Origin: Leptolyngbya iicbica LK
Lineage (GTDB): Bacteria > Cyanobacteriota > Cyanobacteriia > Phormidesmidales > Phormidesmidaceae
Assembly: GCF_004212215.1 (NCBI RefSeq)
Contig: NZ_QVFV01000009.1
Coordinates: 62,001-126,000 of the forward strand
Direction: 5' to 3'
Length of the DNA: 64,000 bases
Shown here: positions 15,901 through 25,625 of the stretch, one piece after another
Position numbering within the stretch: the stretch's first letter is position 1
Layout of the letters: the number at the start of each line of letters is the position of its first letter
Made by a program: the position numbers and the translations under genes
The notes under the pieces: model-generated
What the model was told of the DNA's origin: nothing
What the model saw: only the letters and a program-made list of their open reading frames with translations
Databases searched by the model: none

Positions 15901-17616
15901 ATGCAAGCATCGCTATTTCAATCCAAGGTTTACGACGCGGATGTGATTGCGAAGTGTTACGGTCGTCGTCCTTGGATTGTGGTGTGGCGATCGCTGCAAG
16001 TGCTGTGGTGGCTGGGCACCTTTGTGTTGGGGTTGCAGAGCGATCGCTGGTTTAACCGTGAAGAGCGCAACCTGACCAAGCGAGCCGTGCAGTTGCGCCA
16101 ATTGTTGACCCGATTGGGGCCGACTTTCATCAAAGTGGGGCAAGCCCTTTCAACGCGCCCTGACCTGATTCGCAAAGACTTTTTAGAAGAACTCACTAAG
16201 CTCCAAGATCAGCTGCCGCCCTTTTCGACGCCGTTGGCGATGATGATTTTGGAAAAAGAGTTAGGCTACTCTCCTGAAGAAATTTACAGTCGAATTTCTC
16301 CTGAACCTGTTGCCGCTGCCAGTCTGGCGCAGGTGTATCGGGCGCGACTCTATACCGGCGAAGAAGTCGCAATTAAAGTGCAGCGCCCCCGGTTGTTGCC
16401 TGTGCTGACGTGCGATCTATTCATCATGCGTTTTGCGGCGCAAAGTTTGGGATGGTTGCTGCCGCTGAATTTAGGGCATGACCTCACCCTGATTGTGGAT
16501 GAATTCGGCACCAAGCTGTTTGAAGAAATCGACTATCTCAACGAAGGGCGCAACGCTGAGCTATTTGCCGCTAATTTTCAGAACGATCCGACGGTTAAGG
16601 TGCCTAACATCTTCTGGCGTTACAGCAGTCCGAAAGTCCTAACCCTGGAATGGATTGAAGGCTTTAAGCTAACCGACGTTGGCAGTATTCAGGCGGCATC
16701 GCTCGATACGGACACCCTCATTGAAGTGGGCGTTACCACGAGCTTGCAACAGCTTTTGGAGTATGGCTTCTTCCATGCTGATCCGCACCCAGGCAACTTG
16801 TTTGCCATGGCCGATGGGCGTATGGCTTACATCGACTTTGGCATGATGGATCAGCTCAATCAGGAAACGAAGGAAACGCTAGTAGATGCCCTGGTGCATC
16901 TGATCAATCAAGATTATGCGGCTTTGGCTAACGACTTTGTTAAATTGGGCTTTCTGACGCCGGATACCGATATTGAGCCCATTATTCCTGCCCTGGAAAC
17001 AGTGCTGGGTGAGGCTTTGGGAGCTAAAGTGCGTGACTTTAATTTCAAAACCATCACCGATCGCTTTTCTGAGTTGATGTATGAGTATCCCTTCCGCGTC
17101 CCCGCCAAGTTTGCGCTAATCATTCGCTCGCTGGTGACTCAAGAAGGCGTCGCCTTGAGCCTAAATCCCGACTTTAAAATTGTGGATATTGCCTATCCCT
17201 ACGTGGCGCGACGGTTATTGAAGGGTGAGACGCCTTCGCTGCGGCGGCGATTACTGGAAGTACTGTTCAAAGACGGGAAGTTTCAGTGGCAGCGGTTGGA
17301 AAATCTGTTGCAGATTGCTCGCAGCGATGAAGATTTCGACATTCTGCCCACGGCGAGTTTGGGCCTCCAGTTCTTGATGTCGGAGGAGGGCCGCTACATT
17401 CGCGATCGCCTCATTTTGGCCATGACTGAAGACGATCGCCTCCACACCGAGGAAGTGCAAAAACTATGGGAACTGGTGAAAGAGGACGTGACTCCGTCCA
17501 AAGTACTCGGGGTGGCGTGGAATGTCATTTTGCAGTCTTCCGTCGATCGCGCCGCCGATTGGTTGCCGCCAGTCGCTGCGTTGTCTGCTAGTTTGCAGCC
17601 TGCTAAGAGCCTGTAG
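15901..17616 (+). CDS. ABC1/UbiB family atypical kinase
   Basis: 571 aa from ATG 15901, which has an AAGGA box upstream; the frame runs back to 15844. Family motifs are all present: the KxGQ motif KVGQALSTRPDLI, the Ala-rich loop AAASLAQVYRA in place of a Gly-rich loop, VAIKVQRP, EIDYLNEGRNAE, the catalytic HADPHPGNLF and metal-binding YIDFGMM. Cyanobacterial and plastid members support quinone or prenyl-lipid metabolism and stress tolerance, probably as ATPases or lipid-linked kinases at membranes. Substrate unknown. The next gene, a small membrane protein, begins 79 nt later and may be co-transcribed. Confidence 0.92.
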   Translation: MQASLFQSKVYDADVIAKCYGRRPWIVVWRSLQVLWWLGTFVLGLQSDRWFNREERNLTKRAVQLRQLLTRLGPTFIKVGQALSTRPDLIRKDFLEELTKLQDQLPPFSTPLAMMILEKELGYSPEEIYSRISPEPVAAASLAQVYRARLYTGEEVAIKVQRPRLLPVLTCDLFIMRFAAQSLGWLLPLNLGHDLTLIVDEFGTKLFEEIDYLNEGRNAELFAANFQNDPTVKVPNIFWRYSSPKVLTLEWIEGFKLTDVGSIQAASLDTDTLIEVGVTTSLQQLLEYGFFHADPHPGNLFAMADGRMAYIDFGMMDQLNQETKETLVDALVHLINQDYAALANDFVKLGFLTPDTDIEPIIPALETVLGEALGAKVRDFNFKTITDRFSELMYEYPFRVPAKFALIIRSLVTQEGVALSLNPDFKIVDIAYPYVARRLLKGETPSLRRRLLEVLFKDGKFQWQRLENLLQIARSDEDFDILPTASLGLQFLMSEEGRYIRDRLILAMTEDDRLHTEEVQKLWELVKEDVTPSKVLGVAWNVILQSSVDRAADWLPPVAALSASLQPAKSL

Positions 17617-17695
17617 GGGTACCCACAGGTCGATATAATGGGCGCAGCTTTACATTTCTTTGTGTCGATTTCGCCGTTTCGTTGAGGTCTGTGCC

Positions 17696-18058
17696 GTGTA
17701 TCCTGATCCGCCCTATGTGTTGATGATTGCTGGTTTTTTGTCGGCGATCGCCGCTGGCTCAGCCTTTAATACCTCATTACAACAAGCCACCCAAGCCTGG
17801 GCCAAAAATCCGGAGGCGGGTTCCTTAGAAGATATTCGGGGATTGTCTCTGCAGTTGCCGTATGTGGGTATTTGTCTCGGCGTCTGGGTGACTTTGGCAG
17901 CAGGTATTCAGATCTTTGGATTCTCTGCGCCACCGTCGTTTGCGATTAGTGCGGTACTCACGGTGCTAATGGCGTGGCTAGTATGGCGTCAACTCGGCGT
18001 GATTTTGGGTCAGTTGCAGCGGGGCGGCTCTAAGGCCCTCGATCTGGACGGCTTCTAG
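17696..18058 (+). CDS. Conserved small integral membrane protein, 120 aa
   Basis: GTG 17696 is chosen because GAGG lies just before it; the frame extends upstream to 17660. Three hydrophobic segments are visible: PPYVLMIAGFLSAIAAGSA, LPYVGICLGVWVTLAAGIQI and FAISAVLTVLMAWLVW. A soluble loop with AWAKNPEAGSLEDIRGL joins the first two, and the C-terminal tail is short. I do not recognise a characterised family. Location after the UbiB-like gene on the same strand is the only context. Confidence 0.75.
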   Translation: MYPDPPYVLMIAGFLSAIAAGSAFNTSLQQATQAWAKNPEAGSLEDIRGLSLQLPYVGICLGVWVTLAAGIQIFGFSAPPSFAISAVLTVLMAWLVWRQLGVILGQLQRGGSKALDLDGF

Positions 18059-18103
18059 TCTGGGAGTGAGACTTGAATCAGTTGGGATCGCTGTCTCGGC
18101 GAT

Positions 18104-18132
18104 GCCAAGGCAGGCATCTTACCTGCCTTGGC
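18104..18132. repeat. Perfect hairpin, GCCAAGGCAGG arms
   Basis: An 11-bp perfect stem (18104-18114 / 18122-18132) encloses the 7-nt loop CATCTTA. It lies 46 nt past a stop codon but has no T run. The core CAGG-CATCTT-CCTG matches the first hairpin of the repeat at 13585, so it may be another member of that family rather than a simple terminator. Confidence 0.6.
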
Positions 18133-18262
18133 TAATTTGGATGTTATTGGACCTTCATTTCATAGAGATCCTTGCTCTGGTCTAGGACAAGCATCATGGC
18201 CGATCATGGCTCATGGGTGAGTCCGTCAGCACCTGGCTTTTAATGTCTCGACAGAGGTGCCT

Positions 18263-19237
18263 GTGTGGTTTTTGGCTCAAATTTATATCCCACTTTGTGG
18301 TGGGGTATTGCTTGGTGTGGTAGCTAGTGCGCTGCTGGGCTGGCTGGGAAAGCGATCGCCTCGGCGAGCATCCTGGCAAGCCCGCACGCCTTTGGCATTG
18401 GGGCGCTTTTTGTTTTGGCTGGGCGTTCCTGGTAGCCTGATTCACTTTTTGCGACAAACTGACCTCTCCGGCGGGGTGTGGATGGCGCCGATAATGGCCT
18501 GGGTGACGTTTGCGATCGCGTTTGGGCTGGCTTGGGGTTGGTTGCAAGTCAGTGGTCAGCCTTGGCCCAGGGCCACTAAAGGCATTTTTTTGCTCTCCTC
18601 AATGGTGGGCAATACGGGCTATATTGGCTATCCCATCGTTTTGCTACTGCCCCAGTTGGGCACTGCCTACTTTGGCTGGGCGGTGTTTTACGATCTGTTG
18701 GGCACGGTATTTGGGGCTTACGGTGTAGGGGCCATGATCGGGGCCTATTACGGTCAGGGGGTAGGGCAGGGGCGATCGCTGTCACCCTGGCGACAAAGTC
18801 TGAATGCATTGGTGAGAGCACCAACTTTTCCAGCTTTTGCCCTGGGGCTATTGCTGCGTCCCGTCCCGTTTCCTGGTTGGCTCGATCTCGGGCTTCAGGG
18901 GTTTGCCTGGTCAATGGTGATGCTGTCGCTGGTGCTGATGGGGATGCGGCTACAGCAACTGCGATCGTGGCAAAACCTGCGTCCGGCGCTGATGTCGACT
19001 TTGATTCGCATGGCGATCGCCCCGGTGATAATCGGCGTTTTACTCACGCTATTGGGCTGGCAGGGCGCCCCTCGCCTCGTGATCATCTTGCAGTCGGCCA
19101 TGCCCGCCGCCTTTGCCAACCTGGTCTTAGCCGAGACCTTTGATCTGGATCGCGACTTGGCGGTGACCTGTTTGGGGGTCAGTTCGGCGCTATTGTTAGT
19201 CACCTTGCCGCTTTGGCTCGGGCTGTTCCCAGTTTGA
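18263..19237 (+). CDS. AEC family permease (auxin efflux carrier / malate permease type)
   Basis: 324 aa from GTG 18263 (GAGG ends 5 nt upstream; an in-frame GTG at 18257 overlaps that box). About ten hydrophobic segments are arranged as two halves of five. The stretch LLSSMVGNTGYIGYPIVL holds the NTG-GYP motif typical of the family's crossover region, and the last helices contain ILQSAMPAAFANLVLAETF. AEC proteins transport small organic anions or hormone-like acids with a proton. The substrate cannot be inferred and no neighbour suggests one. Confidence 0.85.
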   Translation: MWFLAQIYIPLCGGVLLGVVASALLGWLGKRSPRRASWQARTPLALGRFLFWLGVPGSLIHFLRQTDLSGGVWMAPIMAWVTFAIAFGLAWGWLQVSGQPWPRATKGIFLLSSMVGNTGYIGYPIVLLLPQLGTAYFGWAVFYDLLGTVFGAYGVGAMIGAYYGQGVGQGRSLSPWRQSLNALVRAPTFPAFALGLLLRPVPFPGWLDLGLQGFAWSMVMLSLVLMGMRLQQLRSWQNLRPALMSTLIRMAIAPVIIGVLLTLLGWQGAPRLVIILQSAMPAAFANLVLAETFDLDRDLAVTCLGVSSALLLVTLPLWLGLFPV

Positions 19238-19333
19238 GGGGAGTGACTGCGCGGGGATAGCGCCTATGCCTGATCTGGTGAAGCCTACCCCTTAAAATAA
19301 GTTGACACTTGCTCCCTCGCAGTGGTGCTGGCC

Positions 19334-19831
19334 ATGCTTTCTCTCAACCCACAAAATGCATCGCGATCGCCGTCCCTGGCATCGGTCAACAACTCACGCA
19401 TGTGCCCGACCGCTGGCAGTGGGCGGCGGTTAGGGGTGATCGCGGGAGGACTGGTATTGTTGGGTTTCCTGAGCGGCGGTGGCGTCCGGGCGGCTGAGAC
19501 TCCTGTCGCGATCGCTCCCGGAGTAATCGTTACGCAAGTGTCGGCAGACTCTCCCACACAGTCCCCTGAGAGGGCGCAGTTGGCCCCAGCTAATGTGAGT
19601 GATGAGTCGACTGGAGAGAACTCACCGACCGAGGCTCCGTCGGTGGTGTGGCTGATTGCGATGCCTGCGGTGCCCATTTTGGGAGGCGCGTTCATCTATC
19701 TATCACGCCGACTATTGGGTCAGCCAAACGGTGAATGTCGCTTGGTCACCCAAGCGCCGCTACCGGAACCGACGGATGTGGAATCCCTCGCTCTGGAAGT
19801 CGAAGAGACCGACCCGCCCACCGCGCCATAA
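19334..19831 (+). CDS. Hypothetical exported/membrane protein, 165 aa
   Basis: No family recognised. A hydrophobic segment near residues 33-53 (LGVIAGGLVLLGFLSGGGV, followed by AAE) looks like a late signal peptide or anchor. A Pro/Ser/Thr-rich extracytoplasmic stretch follows, then a second membrane helix (VVWLIAMPAVPILGGAFIYL) and a short Pro/Glu-rich cytoplasmic tail. ATG 19334 is preferred to the GTG codons at 19322-19327, but no RBS is clear. Coding status rests on length, codon pattern and the membrane-protein layout. Confidence 0.5.
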   Translation: MLSLNPQNASRSPSLASVNNSRMCPTAGSGRRLGVIAGGLVLLGFLSGGGVRAAETPVAIAPGVIVTQVSADSPTQSPERAQLAPANVSDESTGENSPTEAPSVVWLIAMPAVPILGGAFIYLSRRLLGQPNGECRLVTQAPLPEPTDVESLALEVEETDPPTAP

Positions 19832-20240
19832 TCTACTGTGAGCCGGCACGAAGCGCCGCTACGGTCATCGCTTTGTGGTTGTGGACACTCACTGGGCGGC
19901 ATCTCAGACTGGCCCACTCAAAAATTCACCAGTGATTTAGGGGCGACTGTTTTGTCTGCGATCGCTAGCAGCCCTACAGAATGGCAGCGGTAGATATCGG
20001 TTCACCTTTAGGCGCAAAATCACGCTGGCTGGCCTCACCTCTAACGAAGGGTCTGGGCACACTGGAGGCAACGCTTTGCAGTACAGGACTTCATTGCCCC
20101 ATGAATCCTCTCTAAGTTGTGTGCGGATGAGCTCAATCTGGCTTTGCCGGAAGCCGAATCTATCTCAACTAACCCGTGGTCACAGGCGCAACGTTTTTTG
20201 AGGTAGCTGTGGCGGCGCGAGGCGTCGTAATGATCATGCG
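19832..20240. other. 409-bp intergenic region
   Basis: This convergent spacer lies between the hypothetical membrane protein (+) and the SNF2 gene (-). I see no supported gene, hairpin terminator or family repeat in it. Confidence 0.4.
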
Positions 20241-23200
20241 CTAGTCGTCATCGATGACGGCGGTGCGATCTAGCAGCAGCAGGTTGCGGAGGGCGTCGGT
20301 GTCGAGTTCGGTGAGCCACTGTTCGCCCGCGCCGACTACCTGTTCCGCCATCGCCTTTTTGGACTCGATCATGTCGTGGATTTTTTCTTCCAGGGTGCCA
20401 GTGGCGACGAACTTGTGCACCTGCACGTTTTTCGTCTGGCCGATGCGGAAGGCGCGATCGGTGGCCTGGTTTTCCACGGCGGGATTCCACCAGCGATCGA
20501 AGTGGAAGACGTGGTTGGCGCGGGTGAGGTTGAGGCCGACGCCCCCCGCCTTCAACGACAGAATGAACAGGCGTGGGCCGCTGGGATCATGCTGGAAGCG
20601 ATCGACCATTTCTTCCCGCTTGCCTTTGGACGTACTGCCGTAAAGGAACAGGGTTTCTTGCCCAAAGGTGCGCTCTAAATGGGCCTGGAGGTGTTTGCCC
20701 CATTCCGCAAACTGGGTGAAAATCAGGGCACGATCGCCTTCATCCAGCAATTCCGCCACCATCTCGTCAAAGCGCAACAGCTTGCCCGATCGCCCCGCGG
20801 CCAGGGTGTCCTTTTCTTCTTTGAGGAACTGGGCGGGGTGATTGCAAATCTGCTTTAGCTTAGTGAGCAAGCCGAGAATTTGGCCCCGTCGCTGCACGCC
20901 CTCCGCCGCTTCGATGTCGCGCATGGCTTTTTCGACAGTGGCCTGATAGAGCTGGGCCTGCTCGCTAGACAGGCCGCAAAAGACCGTCATTTCCTGCTTT
21001 TCGGGCAGGTCTTGAATGATGGTGCGATCGGTTTTGAGGCGGCGCAGGATGAAGGGCTGAACGAGCGATCGCAGGGTTTTCAGTGAGGCGGTGTCGCCAT
21101 AGCGCTCAATCGGGGTGGCAAACCGCTTTTGAAAAAAGTTCTTGGGGCCGAGGTAGCCCGGATTCAAGAAATCCATGATGGACCACAGTTCAGCCAGGCG
21201 ATTTTCCACTGGGGTGCCCGTCAGCGCAATCTGGAATTGGGCCTCGATTTGTCGCACGGCTTTCGACTGCTTGGCGTCGGGATTTTTGATGTTTTGGGCT
21301 TCGTCCAGCACGACGCCGAGCCACTCCACCCGCTCAAAATCCTTCAGATCCCGCTGGGCCAGGGCATAGCTAGTGAGCACAATATTCGAGCCACGGGCTT
21401 TGCGGGCAAACACCGCCGCATGAGATCGCTTGTCGCCGTGGTGCATCAACACTTTCAACTCTGGGCCAAACTTATAAATTTCCCGCTCCCAGTTGCCCAA
21501 CACCGAGGTGGGGCACACCAGCAGCACCGGGCCAGTGAGCAGATCCCGCTCCTTCATCGTCAGCAAAAAGGCGATGAGCTGAATGGTTTTGCCCAAACCC
21601 ATGTCATCGGCGAGACACGCCCCCAGCCCCCACTGTTCTAAAAACGTGAGCCAGGAGACGCCCCGCGCCTGATAGGGGCGTAGCTTGCCCTTGAACCCGT
21701 CGGGCTCGCTAATCGGTTCCAGGGACTGGTTGCCTTCCGTCAGGGTGGAAATGAGGTCTTGCAGAATGCCCGAGGCTTCGAACTTGACGACGGGTAGCTT
21801 GTCGATGACCTGGGTATCGCCCGTGCTAAGGCGAAGCGCATCTTCGACACTGAGTTCGATGGGGGTGTCGCGCCGTTTGAAGAAGTCCCGCGCAGTGCGC
21901 ACGTCTTGGGGCCGCAGTTCCACCCACTGGCCGTCAATTTCCAGCAGCGGGGTTTCTTGGGCAACGAGCTTTTCAAAGTCCTTTTGCGACAGCTTTTTGC
22001 CCGCGAGGGAAAGCTCCCATTCCACATTTAGCAAGCTTTTCAGACCGAGGCGCTGGCGCTGTTTGCGATCGGGGGCAGCGGCGGCCACTTGAATGCCCAG
22101 CCGGTTATCTTCGCTGGGGGATTCCAAGCCGGGGGGCAGGGCGACGCCAAACCCGCTATCCCGCAGGCGCGGCAGGGTCATTTTGAGAAAAACGAAAGTC
22201 TGGGCCGGATCGAGGGGAACGCGGTTAGGCCGCCGCTGTTGCAGACTCTCACGAACGGGATCGCTAAATCGGGACGCCCGACCGAGCCCGCCTAATAACG
22301 TCTCTTGGGGATTGGGGATCGTTTGGCCGTCGATCACGGCCTGGTCGACGGGATAGTTCCACAGGGTGTCGGCGGGCACTAAGAAGCTGTCGTCGTCGCG
22401 GGATTGCAGGTAGTAGCCCAGGTGCCAGGAGTCTTCATCCGTGGCAGGCGGTTCCAGCTTAAAGCAGACGCGAAAGCGGTTTTCATCCACGCTGCTTTGC
22501 AGGGGCATGGTCCAGGTGGTGAGGGCATCCCGCAGGCGGGCGGCCGCGATCGCACTACTTTCGATCTCCGGGTTTTGCTCACTACTCAGGGCGGTTAGCC
22601 ATTCACGCAGGGGCAACTCGGGGCTGAGCACTTCGTTGCTGCCGACAGGCTGGGCCTGCGATCGCACCTGCGCATCGACAATCTGCTGCAAAAAGTCGTA
22701 AAGCTGATCGCTGTCAGTGGCGGGCAAGGGCACCGACACACCCAGTGGCTTGCCCTTGCGGGCTTTGGAGATGGGCTGATACGTGCGACCACTGAGAGGC
22801 AGATGCCGACTAAAGTGTTGCAATCGTTGGGCATCGGTTTCACTGTCGAGCAAAAGTTGCCACTGGGCGACGGTCTTTTTCTGCGGCGTGATGGCGATCG
22901 CGGGCAAAAATTTGCCCCGCGCCTGCAAATCCAGGCTCCACCGGGCCACATGGCTCCAAAAGCGCAGGTCGGCACCGATTTCGATGCCTGCGACTTCCTG
23001 TTGTCCCAAGGGCAAACTTGCCAGAAACTGTGCGGCTTCCGCCGGGGTCAGTCCCACCCCGAGAATCTTCCAGGGATGGAGGGCGATCGCTTCCCCCGCC
23101 TCGGTCAAATCTTCCGCCGAGTGTTTGGGCAAACACGCATCCGCCGTGATCGCCGTCGGCAAGGCAAGCAGTTGCTCCAACGCGCGGGCAGATTTTTTGC

Positions 23201-23423
23201 GACTGCGCCTAGTGCCGCCGTCGCCGACCTCGACCCAGAAAGGTTTGGGCAACCCCCCGATCGCCTTCAGCCGCTCCAGCAGTTCAGGCATGGCCATACA
23301 AAACGGATGGTCTTGCAGTTCCGGTTTCGGGGGAAACTCGCTGGCCTCTAGCCGCTGCCACATTTCGCCCCAGAGCAAGAACTGCTGCTGTTCGGGTAAC
23401 CAGCTTCCGTGTACGATTGCCAT
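20241..23423 (-). CDS. SNF2-family DNA-dependent ATPase / helicase-like protein
   Basis: 1060 aa from ATG 23423. The N-terminal ~550 residues form the bacterial SNF2-associated region. The motor follows: Walker A DDMGLGKT near 605-612, DEAQ box VLDEAQNIKN near 705, LTGTPVENRLAELWS, then in the second RecA lobe LSLKAGGVGLNL and the arginine-finger motif ATDRAFRIGQ near 990. This matches the bacterial RapA-like/HepA-type SNF2 enzymes that remodel protein-DNA complexes using ATP. No nuclease domain or restriction gene adjoins, so a general DNA-metabolism role is more likely than defence. The start is head-to-head with the acetyltransferase gene. Confidence 0.92.
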   Translation of the reverse strand: MAIVHGSWLPEQQQFLLWGEMWQRLEASEFPPKPELQDHPFCMAMPELLERLKAIGGLPKPFWVEVGDGGTRRSRKKSARALEQLLALPTAITADACLPKHSAEDLTEAGEAIALHPWKILGVGLTPAEAAQFLASLPLGQQEVAGIEIGADLRFWSHVARWSLDLQARGKFLPAIAITPQKKTVAQWQLLLDSETDAQRLQHFSRHLPLSGRTYQPISKARKGKPLGVSVPLPATDSDQLYDFLQQIVDAQVRSQAQPVGSNEVLSPELPLREWLTALSSEQNPEIESSAIAAARLRDALTTWTMPLQSSVDENRFRVCFKLEPPATDEDSWHLGYYLQSRDDDSFLVPADTLWNYPVDQAVIDGQTIPNPQETLLGGLGRASRFSDPVRESLQQRRPNRVPLDPAQTFVFLKMTLPRLRDSGFGVALPPGLESPSEDNRLGIQVAAAAPDRKQRQRLGLKSLLNVEWELSLAGKKLSQKDFEKLVAQETPLLEIDGQWVELRPQDVRTARDFFKRRDTPIELSVEDALRLSTGDTQVIDKLPVVKFEASGILQDLISTLTEGNQSLEPISEPDGFKGKLRPYQARGVSWLTFLEQWGLGACLADDMGLGKTIQLIAFLLTMKERDLLTGPVLLVCPTSVLGNWEREIYKFGPELKVLMHHGDKRSHAAVFARKARGSNIVLTSYALAQRDLKDFERVEWLGVVLDEAQNIKNPDAKQSKAVRQIEAQFQIALTGTPVENRLAELWSIMDFLNPGYLGPKNFFQKRFATPIERYGDTASLKTLRSLVQPFILRRLKTDRTIIQDLPEKQEMTVFCGLSSEQAQLYQATVEKAMRDIEAAEGVQRRGQILGLLTKLKQICNHPAQFLKEEKDTLAAGRSGKLLRFDEMVAELLDEGDRALIFTQFAEWGKHLQAHLERTFGQETLFLYGSTSKGKREEMVDRFQHDPSGPRLFILSLKAGGVGLNLTRANHVFHFDRWWNPAVENQATDRAFRIGQTKNVQVHKFVATGTLEEKIHDMIESKKAMAEQVVGAGEQWLTELDTDALRNLLLLDRTAVIDDD

Positions 23424-23471
23424 GCAACACTCAGATCTATCTACAAACCTTACCAACTAACGCGATCGCCA

Positions 23472-24032
23472 GTGGATCTCCCAATTTACCGCCAAACGAA
23501 ATCATCTATTCCGGTATGTCTCGATGTGATGTCGGCCCACGAGGCTGAAACGGTGCGGGCCATGCTGAATGAACTGGTGGCCGAGGGGCTCAGCTATCCT
23601 CAAGCCGAACCACTGACGGTGGCAGACTTTGCCGCCTATTGGCAGAAGGGCGAGGCCTTTGTCGTCCGCACGGGAGAGGGCACTTTGTCGGAGAACTTGC
23701 CCCCCAACCAAATCGTCGGGGCGTTCTATCTTAAGCCAAACTTTCCGGGGCGGTGTAGTCATATCGCCAACGCCGGATTTATTGTAGCGCCGGAAATGCG
23801 CGGTCAGGGATTGGGTCGCTGGATGGGGGAAGTGATGCTGCAATTGGCCCGCGATCGCGGCTATCGCGCCGTGATGTATAACCTGATCTTTGAAACCAAT
23901 ATCGCCTCACTAAAACTGTGGGAATCGCTGGGCTTTCAGGAGATTGGTCGCATTCCGGCTGGCGTCTGTCTGCCCGATGGGCGTTATGTGGATGCGGTGA
24001 TGATGTTGCGATCGCTGGTGAATGAGCCGTGA
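23472..24032 (+). CDS. GNAT family N-acetyltransferase
   Basis: 186 aa from GTG 23472; ATG 23529 is an alternative, and the frame is open back to 23409, inside the 5' end of the SNF2 gene. The acetyl-CoA site is visible as IVAPEMRGQGLGRWMGEVML (Q/R-x-x-G-x-G/A), followed by MYNLIFETNIASLKLWESLGF, the usual C-terminal motif B. The N-terminal part (HEAETVRAMLNELVAEG) supplies acceptor-binding elements. The acceptor substrate cannot be read from sequence. It is divergently transcribed from SNF2 with almost no spacer. Confidence 0.85.
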   Translation: MDLPIYRQTKSSIPVCLDVMSAHEAETVRAMLNELVAEGLSYPQAEPLTVADFAAYWQKGEAFVVRTGEGTLSENLPPNQIVGAFYLKPNFPGRCSHIANAGFIVAPEMRGQGLGRWMGEVMLQLARDRGYRAVMYNLIFETNIASLKLWESLGFQEIGRIPAGVCLPDGRYVDAVMMLRSLVNEP

Positions 24033-24194
24033 GTTGGCTGGTGGGCGGGCGATCTGCGGCAACTTCAGATTCTCCCTAATCTCTGGCCAATTCGCGGTCA
24101 ATCCCTAGCGGCTCTCGATATCGGGAGATGATACGTTGCTTTTACAGGAGTGCCAGGTCTGTTTACTGGTTGCGACCCTGTCTTGACCCAGCGG

Positions 24195-24851
24195 ATGAAT
24201 GCCATGTCAGCGATCAACAAGCGACAATATGCCCCCGCTGCTGAGCGAAATCGGGAGCCGATTAGTGCAGTGCTGGCCGAGCACTTGCCCGCGTCGGCCA
24301 CCGTATTGGAGATTGCCAGCGGCACCGGGCAACATGCTGTCTTTTTTGCCGAACAGCTGGCCCCTCGGCACTGGCTACCCAGTGATCCCAATCCCATCGC
24401 GCGGGAGAGCATTGCCAGTTGGCGAGCGATCGCCCAACTGCCTAACCTTCATGAACCGCTGGCGCTGGATGTCACCCAAGCGCAATGGCCCGATTTCGTC
24501 ACCACCTGGCAGCAGCAAAATGCGCCAGAGTCGGCACTGCGAGCGATCGTCAACATCAACATGATTCACATCTCACCGTGGGCTGCTTGTGAGGGACTCT
24601 TCGCCGGAGCCGCCCAACTGCTCACGGCGGGAGATGTGCTGTATCTCTATGGCCCTTTCAAACAGGGCGGACAACATACGGCTCCGAGCAACGCTGCCTT
24701 TGACCGATCGCTGCGGCAGCAAAATTCGGCTTGGGGCGTCCGCGATCTAGACGTGGTTTGCGAGACGGCGCAACAATCGGGGTTTGTTCTCAAAGCGGTC
24801 ATTGCCATGCCTGCCAACAACCTGTCAGTCATCTTCCACGCCGCTGATTAA
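24195..24851 (+). CDS. DUF938 SAM-dependent methyltransferase-like protein
   Basis: 218 aa from ATG 24195 (ATG 24204 also possible; frame open to 24150). DUF938 features: KRQYAPAAERNREPI at the N-terminus, SAM-binding motif I VLEIASGTGQHAVFFA, PSDPNPIARESI after strand 2, and NINMIHISPWAACEGLF at motif IV, then YGPFK. The C-terminal RDLDVVCETAQQSGF is also typical. Such proteins have a class I methyltransferase fold; no substrate is established. The gene is alone and is followed by a strong hairpin at 25024-25061. Confidence 0.9.
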   Translation: MNAMSAINKRQYAPAAERNREPISAVLAEHLPASATVLEIASGTGQHAVFFAEQLAPRHWLPSDPNPIARESIASWRAIAQLPNLHEPLALDVTQAQWPDFVTTWQQQNAPESALRAIVNINMIHISPWAACEGLFAGAAQLLTAGDVLYLYGPFKQGGQHTAPSNAAFDRSLRQQNSAWGVRDLDVVCETAQQSGFVLKAVIAMPANNLSVIFHAAD

Positions 24852-25252
24852 CCGGACTGTCGCGCCCTCATTCGTCAGGCCGATGTAGTTCGTCGACTGA
24901 TACCACCGCCGCCGCTTGCCGGGGCCAATACCCTGGCGATAAATGCGACAGGCACTTGACTGATGTTGATGATCCCAAGCCTTTATTGGAATTCTGTAAA
25001 AGTGCTGACAAGTTTCTGTGAAGCCTTTGTGTAATCAGTGTCTCTCCTGATTACACAAAGGTGACCTGAGGGCTACCGTTTGGGTGGAAAGCAAGACGAG
25101 TTCCATATTTGCCTCGGATGCTACGACTTTGAGCCGACGATCGCTATATTTCCCGTATAGCCAACCGTCACGCGCCAAATTGCTGGTTACTCTGCTTGCT
25201 TTTCAACGTTTCCTGTGAAAGATGTCACGCCTAGCAAAGGGATGGATCAGCT
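24852..25252. other. 401-bp intergenic region with hairpin
   Basis: This lies between the DUF938 gene and a small conserved gene. The only distinct element is the perfect 15-bp hairpin at 25024-25061. No ORF is supported here. Confidence 0.4.
25024..25061. terminator. Perfect 15-bp hairpin without T run
   Basis: Arms CCTTTGTGTAATCAG and CTGATTACACAAAGG enclose an 8-nt loop (TGTCTCTC). There is no following T tract on either strand, so it may be a non-canonical terminator or another structured element. Confidence 0.5.
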
Positions 25253-25453
25253 ATGGTTTCCGCCGCCCATGAACAGTCCGGGATTCAAACGCTGGTAAAA
25301 CATGCGGTCAAAGCACGACAGCTAAGCCGCCGAGAGCATTTGCGGCTGACCTCAGCCATGTTGTCTGACCCTGGTATGCCTGCCACCGATCGTTTCCACA
25401 TCAATCGACTTTTAGATTACGTGCGAGCTGGCAAGATTAGTCTGATTGACTAA
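25253..25453 (+). CDS. Small conserved cyanobacterial protein, 66 aa
   Basis: A 66-aa helical protein: IQTLVKHAVKARQLSRREHL, LRLTSAMLSDPGMPATDR, INRLLDYVRAGKISLID. From memory this pattern (Q-L-R-E---LTS--L-D--------IN---D-V--G---L-D) recurs in many short cyanobacterial proteins, often in several copies per genome, with no established function. An RBS-like AAGGGATGG lies upstream of ATG 25253. The gene is followed by an 8-bp hairpin at 25526-25560. Probably cytosolic. Confidence 0.75.
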   Translation: MVSAAHEQSGIQTLVKHAVKARQLSRREHLRLTSAMLSDPGMPATDRFHINRLLDYVRAGKISLID

Positions 25454-25525
25454 CGTTTCTGAACACTGGGGCTGTTACCGATTGGTCCCCTCTCTGTAAT
25501 TAATATCCATTCTGACTTGAGACTT

Positions 25526-25560
25526 CTGCCTCCTCAGAGCTAACGGCTTTGGGGAGGCAG
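25526..25560 (+). terminator. Hairpin upstream of the hydrolase-like gene
   Basis: Arms CTGCCTCC and GGAGGCAG form an 8-bp stem with a 19-nt loop. T run absent. It could end the 25253-25453 transcript. Confidence 0.3.
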
Positions 25561-25625
25561 TTGCGATCGCCCCACGTGAGACCGTAAGCTTAGCGACACT
25601 CCAACGGTCTAGAGAAGGGGGCGCG

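Noticed and set aside
22783-23460. 225-codon + strand open frame antisense to the SNF2 gene
   Set aside because: It lies fully within the N-terminal coding region of SNF2, shows no family features, and several similar frames overlap there because of the high GC content.
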